Shown here: piece after piece, positions 17,440 through 26,752 of the stretch
How positions within the stretch are numbered: position 1 is the stretch's first letter
Layout of the letters: each line of letters opens with the position of its first letter
DNA from: Caulobacter sp.
GTDB lineage: Bacteria > Pseudomonadota > Alphaproteobacteria > Caulobacterales > Caulobacteraceae
Direction: 5' to 3'
Length of the DNA: 64,000 bases
Assembly: GCF_017744445.1 (NCBI RefSeq)
Contig: NZ_JAGIBH010000005.1
Location: 329,945 to 393,944, forward strand
Program-made: the position numbers and the translations under genes
Notes under the pieces: generated by a model
Database searches by the model: none
What the model saw: only the letters and a program-made list of their open reading frames with translations
What the model was told of the DNA's origin: nothing

Positions 17440-18780
17440 TTGTCTCTGCGCACCGCCCTCATGCGCGGCGTGACCGCCGCCCTGACCAGCCCCGCCCGGC
17501 GCAAGCTGGCGCGCGACCTCGCCGCCCTGCGAGCCAAGCTGCGCGGCGAAAAGCCGGCCGTCCGCTATTTCCATCAGGCCGACGACCCTTATTCGCACTT
17601 GGCCGCGCAGATGCTGCCGCGCCTGCGGGCCCGCTACGACGTCGAGATCACGACCTGGCTGGTCCCGCCACCCGAGGACTCGGCCGCGCCGGACCGCGAG
17701 CGCCTGCGAGACTACGGCCTGCGCGACGCCGCCCGCCTGGCGCGCGCCCGGGGCCTGGGTTTCCCCAACAAAGCCGCCCTGCCCGATCCGGAAGCCGTGC
17801 GCCGGCTGGAGGTCGTGCTGGCCGACGCCCTGGAGCGCGGCCGCCTCGAGGAGGTCGCCTCCGCTGCTGGAGCAGCTCTCTGGTCCGGTGATACGCGCAC
17901 CCTGGCCGGCATGGCCGCCTGGGCCAGCGGCCAGGACCCTCGCCTCGTGGACGACATCCTGATCGCCGGCGAGATGCAGCGTGCGCGGATGGGCCACTAT
18001 CTGGGCGGCATGTTCCACTTCGAGGACGAGTGGTTCTGGGGCGTCGACCGCCTGGGCTGGCTGGAACGCCGGCTGGCCGACCGGGGCCTGGACCGCGAAG
18101 CCGGAACGCCGCCGCTGGCCCCGGCCCTGGAGCCCACGCTGAGCCCGCCCTTGGGCCTGGCCGCGCCGACGATCGAGCTGTGGTTCTCCTTCCGCAGCCC
18201 CTATTCCTGGCTCGTGCTGCCGCGCATCCGGCAACTGGCGCAGGCCTATGGCGCCAAGCTCGAGCTGCGCCCCATCCTGCCGATGGTCATGCGCGGCCTG
18301 GCCGTGCCGCGCGTCAAGACCCTGTACATCGCCCTGGACTGCAAGCGCGAAGCCGAGCGCCTGGGGCTGCCGTTCGGCAAGATCGTCGATCCGGTCGGCG
18401 CGGGGGCCGAGCGCGCCCTGGCGATGTTGCACCATGCAATCCCGCTGGGCCTGGGCGAAGACTTCGCCGAGCTGGGCCTGAAGGCCGCCTTCGCCGATGG
18501 TGTCGCCCTGGCCGAGGACGCGGGTCTCTATGCCGTCGCCCGCCGCGCCGGCCTAACCAACGCGCAAACCACTGCCGCCCTTGCCGACGAGAGCTGGCGC
18601 GACCGGGTCGAGACCAACCGCGCCGCCCTGCTGGACGCGGGCCTGTGGGGCGCGCCCAGCTTCCGGGTCAGCGGCCAGCCGGCGCACTGGGGCCAGGATC
18701 GCCTCTGGATGCTGGAGGACGACATCCGCGCGGCTATGGAGCCGATGCGGGGTTATGCGCCGAACGGATTGTCGGGATAG
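17440..18780 (+). CDS. Tandem DsbA-family (2-hydroxychromene-2-carboxylate isomerase-like) protein
   Basis: Two thioredoxin-fold halves (VRYFHQADDPYSHLAAQ..., ELWFSFRSPYSWLVLPRI...WGAPSFRVSGQPAHWGQDRLWMLED); GGAGG 8 nt upstream of TTG 17440, alternative ATG 17407. Confidence 0.8.
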   Translation: MSLRTALMRGVTAALTSPARRKLARDLAALRAKLRGEKPAVRYFHQADDPYSHLAAQMLPRLRARYDVEITTWLVPPPEDSAAPDRERLRDYGLRDAARLARARGLGFPNKAALPDPEAVRRLEVVLADALERGRLEEVASAAGAALWSGDTRTLAGMAAWASGQDPRLVDDILIAGEMQRARMGHYLGGMFHFEDEWFWGVDRLGWLERRLADRGLDREAGTPPLAPALEPTLSPPLGLAAPTIELWFSFRSPYSWLVLPRIRQLAQAYGAKLELRPILPMVMRGLAVPRVKTLYIALDCKREAERLGLPFGKIVDPVGAGAERALAMLHHAIPLGLGEDFAELGLKAAFADGVALAEDAGLYAVARRAGLTNAQTTAALADESWRDRVETNRAALLDAGLWGAPSFRVSGQPAHWGQDRLWMLEDDIRAAMEPMRGYAPNGLSG

Positions 18781-20087
18781 ACCGACGAGCCCTTTGCCGC
18801 CTCGCCTAGCTCTGCCCGACCGCAGATCTCCAGCGCCGTCAGGGCGTAGATCAAGGCGCTGTCGGCCAGGTCCTTGGGCCTCGGCCGCCAGCGGCGCGGG
18901 CCTGTGGTGATGGCCGGTACGCGGTGCATGTTGAAGACGTTGTGGTCGCGCCACATGCTCGAATAGACAGGGTTGGCGCGTTCGGCGGCATGGCCCAAGC
19001 CCAGCCGCGTGGCGGCGTCCACCGCCCCGACCAGCGGCGCGACCTCGCCCGCATCGGCCTCGAAGCCATGGCGAACCACCACCGGCTCGACCTCGAACCG
19101 CCCGACGCCGGCCGCGCGGGCCATGGCCTCCAGGGCATGCTGCACGTCGGCGACCTTCTGGCGCGGGTTCAGGCCGACCTCCAGATAGAGGCTGACCACC
19201 TCGGTCCCGTCGCCGAACTGGAACGGCACGCCGCCCCGGATGGCGCACAGCTGCACCTTGGGCTCGGCGATCCCGCCGGTGCTCTCGAAGCGGCTGGCTG
19301 CTTCCCACTGGCGGGTCCAGGCGTGGATGGCGTCGGTCAGCTTGCCGACGCGATAGATCGGGTTCGGATGGTCGCCAGCGGCGTCCGGATGGCGCAGCAG
19401 CGGGGTGAAAGTCCCCTCACCCCAAAGCCTTAGGCGGAATACCGCATAACCGCAGCCGACGCTGGTCCAGCCGAAGTCGCAGCCCTCGGCGGCGATGGCG
19501 TAGTCCGGCGCGACGCCGCCGTGGTGGAACAGGTAGTGGGCGCCGATGTCCTTGCCCAGGAAGGCGATCCCGCTGTGCTCCTCGATCGGCTCAGGCCCGA
19601 TCTCGCCGGGGCAGGCCGTCAGATACATCTTCCCGGCCAAGCCGTAGCCGGCCTTCTTCAAGGCTTTCGCCGCGATCAGGAAGCAGCTCATCGGCCCGCG
19701 ATCATTGGCGATCGGATAGCCGCGCAGCTGGCCGTCCTCCAGCCAGCAGCGCTCCCACTCCGGATCGGCCAAGCTGGCGGGGCTGTACTTGTGGACGTCG
19801 AGGTTCGGGTCGCGGGTCGGGCTCTCGGTGTCGAGGTGCGCCGTGAACAGCAGGTTCTTGCCGACACCCAGGCCGCCATAGGTCCCGATGACGTTGAACC
19901 GCTCCGGCGTCGCCCCGACCTTGCGCGGGGAAAAGCCCTCGCGCGCCATCCAGTCATGGACGAACTCACCGGCCGCCTTCTCTTCGCCCGAGCGGCTGGG
20001 GATGTTGCCCAGGGTCAGGGCCAGCTCGGTGAGCTCAGCTTCATCGATGGCGGCGGCGATCGCATCGCAATCGACTTGAGTGACCAT
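18753..20087 (-). CDS. M20-family metallopeptidase/amidohydrolase
   Basis: NIPSRSGEEKAAGEFVHDWM, LLFTAHLDTESPT, GRAELGEA...; 28-bp tail-to-tail overlap with the DsbA gene. Confidence 0.82.
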   Translation of the reverse strand: MVTQVDCDAIAAAIDEAELTELALTLGNIPSRSGEEKAAGEFVHDWMAREGFSPRKVGATPERFNVIGTYGGLGVGKNLLFTAHLDTESPTRDPNLDVHKYSPASLADPEWERCWLEDGQLRGYPIANDRGPMSCFLIAAKALKKAGYGLAGKMYLTACPGEIGPEPIEEHSGIAFLGKDIGAHYLFHHGGVAPDYAIAAEGCDFGWTSVGCGYAVFRLRLWGEGTFTPLLRHPDAAGDHPNPIYRVGKLTDAIHAWTRQWEAASRFESTGGIAEPKVQLCAIRGGVPFQFGDGTEVVSLYLEVGLNPRQKVADVQHALEAMARAAGVGRFEVEPVVVRHGFEADAGEVAPLVGAVDAATRLGLGHAAERANPVYSSMWRDHNVFNMHRVPAITTGPRRWRPRPKDLADSALIYALTALEICGRAELGEAAKGSSVYPDNPFGA

Positions 20088-20710
20088 CAGGCGCCCCAGA
20101 CGGCGGCGACGCTGTCCGCATCGGTCAGGATCGCAGTGTTCAGCGCCATCATCTTCAGGGCCCCGGCGTGCAGGTCCGGCTCATAGGCCGCGCAGGCGTC
20201 GGCGGCGATGAACACATGGTAGTCGTGGTTGAAAGCGTCCTTGGCCGTGTCGGCGACGCAGCATTCCGTCGTCAGGCCGGCGATCACCAGCGTGTCGACC
20301 TCCAAGGCCGTCAGCTGTGCATGGATGTCCGTATCCCAGAACGGGCTGTAGCGGGTCTTGCGGAAGAGCAGTTCGCCCGGCGCGGGCCGCGGGCCGACGA
20401 AGTCGCTGCCGGGCGAGCCCGCGCGGCACAGCGCCGGACCCGCCTCGGGATCGTTGCCCAGCCGTCGCATCCGCTCGTCCCAGGCGTCGGAGTCGGTCTC
20501 CGGCGTCGTGAACAGGCCCACGAAGACCACCGGCACACCTGCCGCCCGGGCCGAAACCGCCAGGCGCTCGGCCGCCGTCAGGGCCGCTGGCACGGTCGAG
20601 AGATCCAGTCCCCACTGGCCGCTCAAGCCCTCGGGCGAGGCGAAATCGACCTGCATGTCGACGATCACCAGCGCCGTGCGGTCGGGCGCGATCCAGTGTT
20701 CCAGGTTCAC
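20087..20710 (-). CDS. Isochorismatase-family cysteine hydrolase (RutB-like)
   Basis: ALVIVDMQVDFASPEG, LVIAGLTTECCVADTAKDAF; GTG start at 20710 overlapping the upstream stop. Confidence 0.83.
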   Translation of the reverse strand: MNLEHWIAPDRTALVIVDMQVDFASPEGLSGQWGLDLSTVPAALTAAERLAVSARAAGVPVVFVGLFTTPETDSDAWDERMRRLGNDPEAGPALCRAGSPGSDFVGPRPAPGELLFRKTRYSPFWDTDIHAQLTALEVDTLVIAGLTTECCVADTAKDAFNHDYHVFIAADACAAYEPDLHAGALKMMALNTAILTDADSVAAVWGA

Positions 20711-21783
20711 GAGAACACCGAACGCAGCTGCGGCAGGATCTCGGAGCCGAACATCGACAGTCCCTCCACATAGTCGGGGAAGATCAGCATCAGGCCGTCC
20801 AGCTCGCACTCGGTCATGAAGGCCTCGACCTGCTCGCGACAGGTTGCGGGTGACCCGACCATGGTCTGGGTCATGAACGCGCCCTGCTTCTGGGCCACGG
20901 CGTCCAGGCGCTCGGGCGGCACGCCCCAGCTGGCCAGCATGGCCACGATCGCCCCCATGTCCGCGCCCTGCGCATAGCGCCGGGCCAGGGCCTCGGCGCT
21001 GGCGTCGCTCTCGGCGTGGATGATCGTGCACATGGCGTAGGTGCGGACGGTCTTGCCCAGGGTCGCGGCCAGGGCCTTGGCCCGCCGCGAGGCTTCGCGG
21101 TGCTCTTCGCGCGAGCGCCCGCCGATGAAGCAGGCGTCGGCCTCGCGCACCGAGAACTGGAAGCCCCGGTCGGACATGCCCGCGCAGATCAGCTCGGGAC
21201 GCGGCGCCGACATCGGCTTGGGCTTGGACTGGCAGTCCTTCATCGTGAAGTACTTGCCGGCGAAGTCGACGCTGTCCTCGGTCCACAGGCGCTTGACGAT
21301 GGTCGTCCATTCCTCGGCCAGGGCGTAGCGGTCGTCGTGGGAGAGCGAATCGTCCCAGGCGCTCATCTGGTCGAACTCGGCCTTGTAGGCGCCGGCGACG
21401 ATGTTCAGCCCGGCCCGGCCGCCGCTGATGTGGTCCAGGGTGGCGATCATCTTGGCGGCCACCGCCGGGTTCTGCAGCAGCGGATGCACCGTGGCCCAGA
21501 TGCGCACGCGCTTGGTCGCCTCGGCGATAGCGGCCATCAGGGTCACCGACTCGAGCGAGGTTCCCCAATGGTCGGTCTCGCCGCCAAAGCCGCGGAACTT
21601 GCCCATCGACATGACGAAATCCATGCCGACCTCGTCGGCCTTGATCGCGGCGGCCCGGTTCTGGGCGTACAGCCCGTCCAGCGTGGGCGTGGTCTTGGAG
21701 ACGATCCAGCCGCCGTTAGCCACCGGCAGGAAGACGCCGAAATCCTTGTGTTGCGCGGGTCGATCGAACATGGCGCGGATCAT
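20707..21783 (-). CDS. LLM-class flavin-dependent monooxygenase, RutA-like
   Basis: FGVFLPVANGGWIVS, MGKFRGFGGETDHWGTSLESVTLMAAIAEATKRVRI, LDHISGGRAGLNIVAGAYKAEFDQM resembles RutA layout. Confidence 0.85.
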   Translation of the reverse strand: MIRAMFDRPAQHKDFGVFLPVANGGWIVSKTTPTLDGLYAQNRAAAIKADEVGMDFVMSMGKFRGFGGETDHWGTSLESVTLMAAIAEATKRVRIWATVHPLLQNPAVAAKMIATLDHISGGRAGLNIVAGAYKAEFDQMSAWDDSLSHDDRYALAEEWTTIVKRLWTEDSVDFAGKYFTMKDCQSKPKPMSAPRPELICAGMSDRGFQFSVREADACFIGGRSREEHREASRRAKALAATLGKTVRTYAMCTIIHAESDASAEALARRYAQGADMGAIVAMLASWGVPPERLDAVAQKQGAFMTQTMVGSPATCREQVEAFMTECELDGLMLIFPDYVEGLSMFGSEILPQLRSVFS

Positions 21784-21936
21784 CACGCGCTTCGGTGACG
21801 TAAACAACACATGCGGCGCCCGCACTTGACGCTGCGTCAGCGACCGCCATCTGCAAGCAACTTACATGCGCCAGGACCGCGCACCGGAAAACAAAGGTCT
21901 TGGGCGAACGGCGGCGTAGGACTATCCATTCCCCAA

Positions 21937-22569
21937 ATGCTCACCCAGACCGATGGCGTCTCCGCCGTCCCCCCTGTTGAAACCGCCGCAGAACGGGCCC
22001 GCAATCGCCGCCGGGCGCCGGTCCGTCGCCTGCGCTTCGCTTTGGCCGTCTTCGCCATCGGCATTGGCGTGGCCGTGGTCGGCCAGGCGTCGCTGCGCAG
22101 CTTCGCCTCGAACAAGACCCAGACCCAGGCGGCCAACACGCCCCTGGTCCTGGACAAGCCGCGCTTCACGGGCGTGCTGAAGGACGGCCGAGCCTTCCTG
22201 ATCACCGCCCAGCACGCCGAGCGCGACGCCAAGGACCAGAACCTGGTGCGCCTGACCTCCCCGCTGCTGGTGCGCGGTTACGGCGCGGCCGATCCCAGCC
22301 AGGCCACGGCCAAGACCGGCCTCTATCGCGAGGCCGAACACACCCTGCTGCTGTCCCAGGACGTGAAGATCACCAGCGCCGAGGGTTACGCCTTCGACGC
22401 CCCGCAGGCGCTGATCGACATGCGCACCGGCGAGGTCAGCGGCAATTCGGGCATCGCCGGCGAAGGTCCCAAGGGCAGCACCCAGGCCAACAGCTACAAC
22501 GTCACCGACAAGGGCGACCGCGTCGTGCTGAAGGGCCGCGTGCGCACGCGGCTGGAGCCCGGGCGCTGA
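21937..22569 (+). CDS. LptC-like periplasmic lipid-transport protein (sphingolipid-cluster paralogue)
   Basis: Single N-terminal TM, LptC-type repeats (LDKPRFTGVLKDGRAFLITAQHAERD..., GEVSGNSGIAGEGPKGSTQANSYNV). Confidence 0.8.
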   Translation: MLTQTDGVSAVPPVETAAERARNRRRAPVRRLRFALAVFAIGIGVAVVGQASLRSFASNKTQTQAANTPLVLDKPRFTGVLKDGRAFLITAQHAERDAKDQNLVRLTSPLLVRGYGAADPSQATAKTGLYREAEHTLLLSQDVKITSAEGYAFDAPQALIDMRTGEVSGNSGIAGEGPKGSTQANSYNVTDKGDRVVLKGRVRTRLEPGR

Positions 22570-22570
22570 C

Positions 22571-23695
22571 GTGGCCGCCGCCAAACGCGTCTGCTTCCTC
22601 TACATCGCGCAACACCATCAGGTCTGGCACAGCCTGTCGGTGGCCGTCGCCATGGCTAGACGCTGGCCGACCATCAAGGTCGAGATCGCCGCGACCACGC
22701 CCGAACTGATCGACTATGTCGCCAGCCTGCTGGCCGAGCTGGGCGGCGCGCCGATCGAGCTCGTTTTGCTGCCGCCGGCCTGGCTGCGTCGCCTGGGCAG
22801 CGGGGCGCCGCCCAAGGCGCCGATGCTGATCGCCAACGCCCTGCGCCTGGCCCGCTATGACGCGGTGATCACACCCGAGCGCACCACTGCCCTACTCCGC
22901 CGCATCGGCGTGCGCCATCCGCTGCTGGTCTACACCCAGCACGGGGCCGGCGACCGCGAAGGTCCGTTCGAGCCGCGCCTGAAGTTGTTCGACCTGGTCA
23001 TGGCCGCCGGCCGCAAGCAGCGCGACCGGATGATGGACGAGGGCTGGGTCACCGAAGACACCTGCGCCATGGTCGGCTACCCCAAGTTCGACCTGGTCGA
23101 CGAGCTGCCCCAGCGCGAAGTCCCGCGTTTCGACAAGCCCGGCCCGGTGGTGCTGTACAACCCGCACTTCCATGCTGAACTCGGCTCGTGGCCCAAGTGG
23201 GGCCAGCAGGTGCTGGAATATTTCGCGGCCAACGACCGCTACAACCTGATCTTCGCCCCGCACATCCGGCTGTTCGAGACCGCCTCGATGGACGAACGCG
23301 GGGCGTTCAAGCGCTTCGCCGAGAACCCACGCATCCATGTCGACCTGGGCGGCCCGGCGGCGGCGGACATGACGTACACCAAGGCCGCCGACCTCTATCT
23401 GGGCGACGTCTCTAGCCAGGTCTACGAGTTCCTGCGCACGCCCAAGCCGTGCCTGTTCCTCAACAGCAGCGGCGCGTCCTGGTGTGGCGATCCCAGCTTC
23501 CATCACTGGCTGTACGGCCCGGTGCTGGAGAACGTCGACAATCTGGGCGAAGCGCTGGACCAGGCCTTCGCGACCCACGACGACTATCGCGAGACCCAGG
23601 CCTGGGGGATCGACGAGACCTTCGACGTCAGCAACACCCCCGCCTCGTTGCGCGCGGCTCGCGCCATCGTCGACAAGCTGGAGCGCGCGGCATGA
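22571..23695 (+). CDS. CDP-glycerol glycerophosphotransferase-like / GT-B fold transferase
   Basis: VYTQHGAGDREG, VLYNPHFHAELGSW, AADLYLGDVSSQVYEFL motifs typical of the TagF/CDP-glycerol transferase family; GTG start. Confidence 0.65.
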   Translation: MAAAKRVCFLYIAQHHQVWHSLSVAVAMARRWPTIKVEIAATTPELIDYVASLLAELGGAPIELVLLPPAWLRRLGSGAPPKAPMLIANALRLARYDAVITPERTTALLRRIGVRHPLLVYTQHGAGDREGPFEPRLKLFDLVMAAGRKQRDRMMDEGWVTEDTCAMVGYPKFDLVDELPQREVPRFDKPGPVVLYNPHFHAELGSWPKWGQQVLEYFAANDRYNLIFAPHIRLFETASMDERGAFKRFAENPRIHVDLGGPAAADMTYTKAADLYLGDVSSQVYEFLRTPKPCLFLNSSGASWCGDPSFHHWLYGPVLENVDNLGEALDQAFATHDDYRETQAWGIDETFDVSNTPASLRAARAIVDKLERAA

Positions 23696-25071
23696 CCGAC
23701 GCCGCGCCGCCGCCTGTTTCCCCGCTCAAGAAGGTGCTGAGCAATGCCGGCCAGCTGCTGAGCGGCCGCGTGGTCAACGCCGTCGTCGGCCTGGCCTACA
23801 TCGCCCTGACCGCCCGGAGCCTCGGCAAGGAAGCCATGGGCGTGGTGGTGCTGATCAACGCCTTCGCCCAGTTCCTGGGCGAGGTGGCGCACTTCCAATC
23901 CTGGCAGACCCTGATCACGTACGGCACGGCCCCGGCCATGGACGACGACAAGCCCAAGTTCCAGCAGGTGCTGCGGCTGTCGCTGCTGCTGGACCTGATC
24001 AGCGGCGTGCTGGGCACGGCCCTGGGCATCGGCGGGGCCTTCCTGTTCTGGCGGCAACTGCAATGGCCGGCGGACATGAGCGGCTATGGCGCGCTGTATG
24101 CCCTGTCGATCGGCGTGATGACCTCGGCCACGGGCGTGGGCCTGCTGCGTCTGTTCGACCGCTTCCGCTTCCTGGCGGCCCAGCAGGCGGTCAGTTCGCT
24201 GGTGCGGATGATCGGTTGCGCGATCTGCGCCGTGACCAATGCCCCAATCCAGTGGTTCCTGCTGGCCTGGGCGGCCGGCACCTTCGTCTCGTTCTTCTAC
24301 ATCGCTGGCATCGCGATCTGGGACCTGAACAAGCGCGGCCTGCTGCAGGGCTTCACCCTGGTGGGCCCGACCAGCCAAGGCATGCCCGGCGTCTGGCGCT
24401 TCGCGATGGCCACGAACTTCTCCAGCACGGTCGATGTCGGCTTCACCCACGTGTTGACCCTGGTGGTCGGCGCCATGCTGGGTCCGGTGCAGGCGGCCTA
24501 CTGGCGGATCGGCAAGCAGGTGGCCGACGGCATGGCCAAGCCGGCCCGGCTGATGGTGCCGGCCATGTATCCCGAACTGGCCAAAATGCGTACGACGGGC
24601 GGCCAGCAGGCCATGACCAAGCTGGCCATGCAGATCGGCCTGATCGGCGGCGCGGCCGCCGGCGTGCTGCTGCTGGTCAGCCTGGTCGCCGGCAAGTGGA
24701 TCCTCGAGATCGTGATGGGCAAGGCCTTCGGTGACGCCGCCGGCGTCATGAACTGGCAGGTGGCCGCCGCGGCCATCGCCATCCTGTCCCTGCCGCTGGA
24801 GCCCATGCTGGTCTCGATGCGCGCCGCCGGCGCCGCCTTGGCCGTTCGCCTGGTGGTCGTTATCGCCTATCTCGCGGCCCTCGCACCGCTTATCAACGCC
24901 TTCGGCCTGACCGGAGCGGGCGCCGCACTGGTTGCGTCCGCTTTGGCGATGGCCGTGGGCATGTATTTCATGGCGCGTCACAGGCTCGCCCGACTCGCGA
25001 CGGAGGAAGGCTCCGCGCGCACCGACAAAGACGATGAAAGACTATCCTATGATCACCCCCACGGCGCCTGA
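23692..25071 (+). CDS. Wzx-like lipid/polysaccharide flippase (MOP superfamily)
   Basis: Multi-TM protein LLSGRVVNAVVGLAYIALTARSLGKEAMGVVVLINAF; start ATG 23692 overlapping upstream stop. Confidence 0.8.
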   Translation: MTDAAPPPVSPLKKVLSNAGQLLSGRVVNAVVGLAYIALTARSLGKEAMGVVVLINAFAQFLGEVAHFQSWQTLITYGTAPAMDDDKPKFQQVLRLSLLLDLISGVLGTALGIGGAFLFWRQLQWPADMSGYGALYALSIGVMTSATGVGLLRLFDRFRFLAAQQAVSSLVRMIGCAICAVTNAPIQWFLLAWAAGTFVSFFYIAGIAIWDLNKRGLLQGFTLVGPTSQGMPGVWRFAMATNFSSTVDVGFTHVLTLVVGAMLGPVQAAYWRIGKQVADGMAKPARLMVPAMYPELAKMRTTGGQQAMTKLAMQIGLIGGAAAGVLLLVSLVAGKWILEIVMGKAFGDAAGVMNWQVAAAAIAILSLPLEPMLVSMRAAGAALAVRLVVVIAYLAALAPLINAFGLTGAGAALVASALAMAVGMYFMARHRLARLATEEGSARTDKDDERLSYDHPHGA

Positions 25072-26752
25072 GCGTACTGTCCGGTTCGCCGACTTCCCGA
25101 CCCTGACCCAGGCGCTGGACTTCGCCGCCAAGGGTGAGACGGGCGTCAATCTGTACTCGCTGCGCGGCGAGCTGGTCGAAGCCATCCCCTACGCCAAGCT
25201 GCGCGAGGACGCCCTGGTGCTGGCGCGCCGCCTGCTGGCCACGGGCGCCAAGGTCGGCGACAGCGTGGCCCTGCTGGCCGAGACCGACACCGACTTCGTG
25301 CGGGCCTTCTTCGCCTGCCAATATGCCGGGCTGCTGCCGGCGCCGATGGCCCTGCCGACCCCGCTGGGCGGCCGCGCGGCCTATATCGAGCAGATCAAGA
25401 ACCTGGTGACCTCGGCCAAGGCCAAGATCCTGATCGGCCCGGTCGGCCTGAAGGACTGGATCGCCGAGATCGGCGAGGCCGCGGGCCTGGAATTCGCCGG
25501 CGTCCTGGCAGACCTGCCGGAAGACGGCGGCGCCGAACTCCCCACGATCACCCCGGACAGCCCCTGCTATCTCCAGTTCTCGTCGGGCAGCACCCGCACC
25601 CCGACCGGCGTTCTGGTCCTGCACAAGGCCCTGATGGCCAACTGCGTGGCGATCACCCGCGATGGCCTGCAGGTCGTGCCGAGCGACCGCGCCATCTCGT
25701 GGCTCCCGCTCTACCACGACATGGGCCTGATCGGCTTCCTGCTGGCCCCGCTGAGCTGCCAGATGTCGGTCGACCTGCTGCCGACCGGCGCGTTCGTGCG
25801 CCGTCCGCTGCTGTGGATCGACCTGATCTCGCGCAACAAGGCCACCACCGCCTATAGCCCCACCTTCGGCTACGAGCTGTGCGCCCGCCGCGTCCAGGGC
25901 CAGTCGCTCGAGAGCTACGACCTCAGCCACTGGCGCCAGGCGGGCCTGGGCGGCGACATGATCCGCATGCCGCCGCTGAAGGCCTTCGCCGAGGCGTTCG
26001 GTCCGGCCGGCTTCTCGGACAAGGCGTTCGTGGCCAGCTACGGCATGGCCGAGGCGACCCTGGCCCTGTCGATGGCCCCGCTGGGCAAGGGCCTGCGCGC
26101 CGAGACCCTGGATGTCGAACGCCTGGAACGTGACAACCTCGCCGTCGACGCCCCGGAAGGCTCGGACCGCGCCCGCGACTTCGCCCGCTGCGGCCCCGCC
26201 CTGCCCGATCACTTCCTGGAAGTCCGCGACGAGAACGGCGCGGTCCTGCCCGAGCGCGGCGTCGGCCGCATCTTCGCCAAGGGCCCCTCGATCATGAGCG
26301 GCTACTTCGCCAATCCGGACGAGAGCGCCCGCGTGCTGTCGGCCGACGGCTGGCTGGACACCGGCGACATCGGCTTCAAGATCGAAGGCGAGATCGTCAT
26401 CACCGGCCGCGCCAAGGACCTGATCATCCTCAATGGCCGCAACATCTGGCCGCAGGACCTGGAGTGGACCGCCGACCACGAGATCGACGGCCTGCGCAGC
26501 GGCGATGTCTGCGCCTTCGCCATCCCGGCCGAACCGGAAGACCAGATCGTGGTGCTGGTTCAGGCGCGCGGCGGCGACGCCGACAGCCGCGCGGCCCTGG
26601 TCGAACAGGTCACTACCCTGCTGCGCACGCGCCACGGCGTCGACGCCAAGGTGAAACTGGTCGGCGCCCACGCCCTGCCCCAGACCTCGTCGGGCAAGCT
26701 CAGCCGCTCCAAGGCCAAGGTCGCCTACCTGGCCGGGAACTACGGTGACTAG
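25034..26752 (+). CDS. Fatty acyl-AMP ligase / acyl-ACP synthetase of sphingolipid cluster
   Basis: YLQFSSGSTRTPTGVLVLHKA AMP-binding motif, YGMAEATLALS, DTGDIGF; start 25034 or 25049. Confidence 0.85.
   Translation: MKDYPMITPTAPERTVRFADFPTLTQALDFAAKGETGVNLYSLRGELVEAIPYAKLREDALVLARRLLATGAKVGDSVALLAETDTDFVRAFFACQYAGLLPAPMALPTPLGGRAAYIEQIKNLVTSAKAKILIGPVGLKDWIAEIGEAAGLEFAGVLADLPEDGGAELPTITPDSPCYLQFSSGSTRTPTGVLVLHKALMANCVAITRDGLQVVPSDRAISWLPLYHDMGLIGFLLAPLSCQMSVDLLPTGAFVRRPLLWIDLISRNKATTAYSPTFGYELCARRVQGQSLESYDLSHWRQAGLGGDMIRMPPLKAFAEAFGPAGFSDKAFVASYGMAEATLALSMAPLGKGLRAETLDVERLERDNLAVDAPEGSDRARDFARCGPALPDHFLEVRDENGAVLPERGVGRIFAKGPSIMSGYFANPDESARVLSADGWLDTGDIGFKIEGEIVITGRAKDLIILNGRNIWPQDLEWTADHEIDGLRSGDVCAFAIPAEPEDQIVVLVQARGGDADSRAALVEQVTTLLRTRHGVDAKVKLVGAHALPQTSSGKLSRSKAKVAYLAGNYGD

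Noticed and set aside
20087-21568. 493-aa ORF suggesting a fused monooxygenase-isochorismatase
   Set aside because: The N-terminal part is an out-of-frame reading of the monooxygenase; GTG 20710 gives a normal isochorismatase-family protein.
21827-21839. TGACG-CTG-CGTCA palindrome between the RutA-like and lptC-like genes
   Set aside because: Short arms and overlap with a TTGACG -35-like hexamer; insufficient to call an operator.
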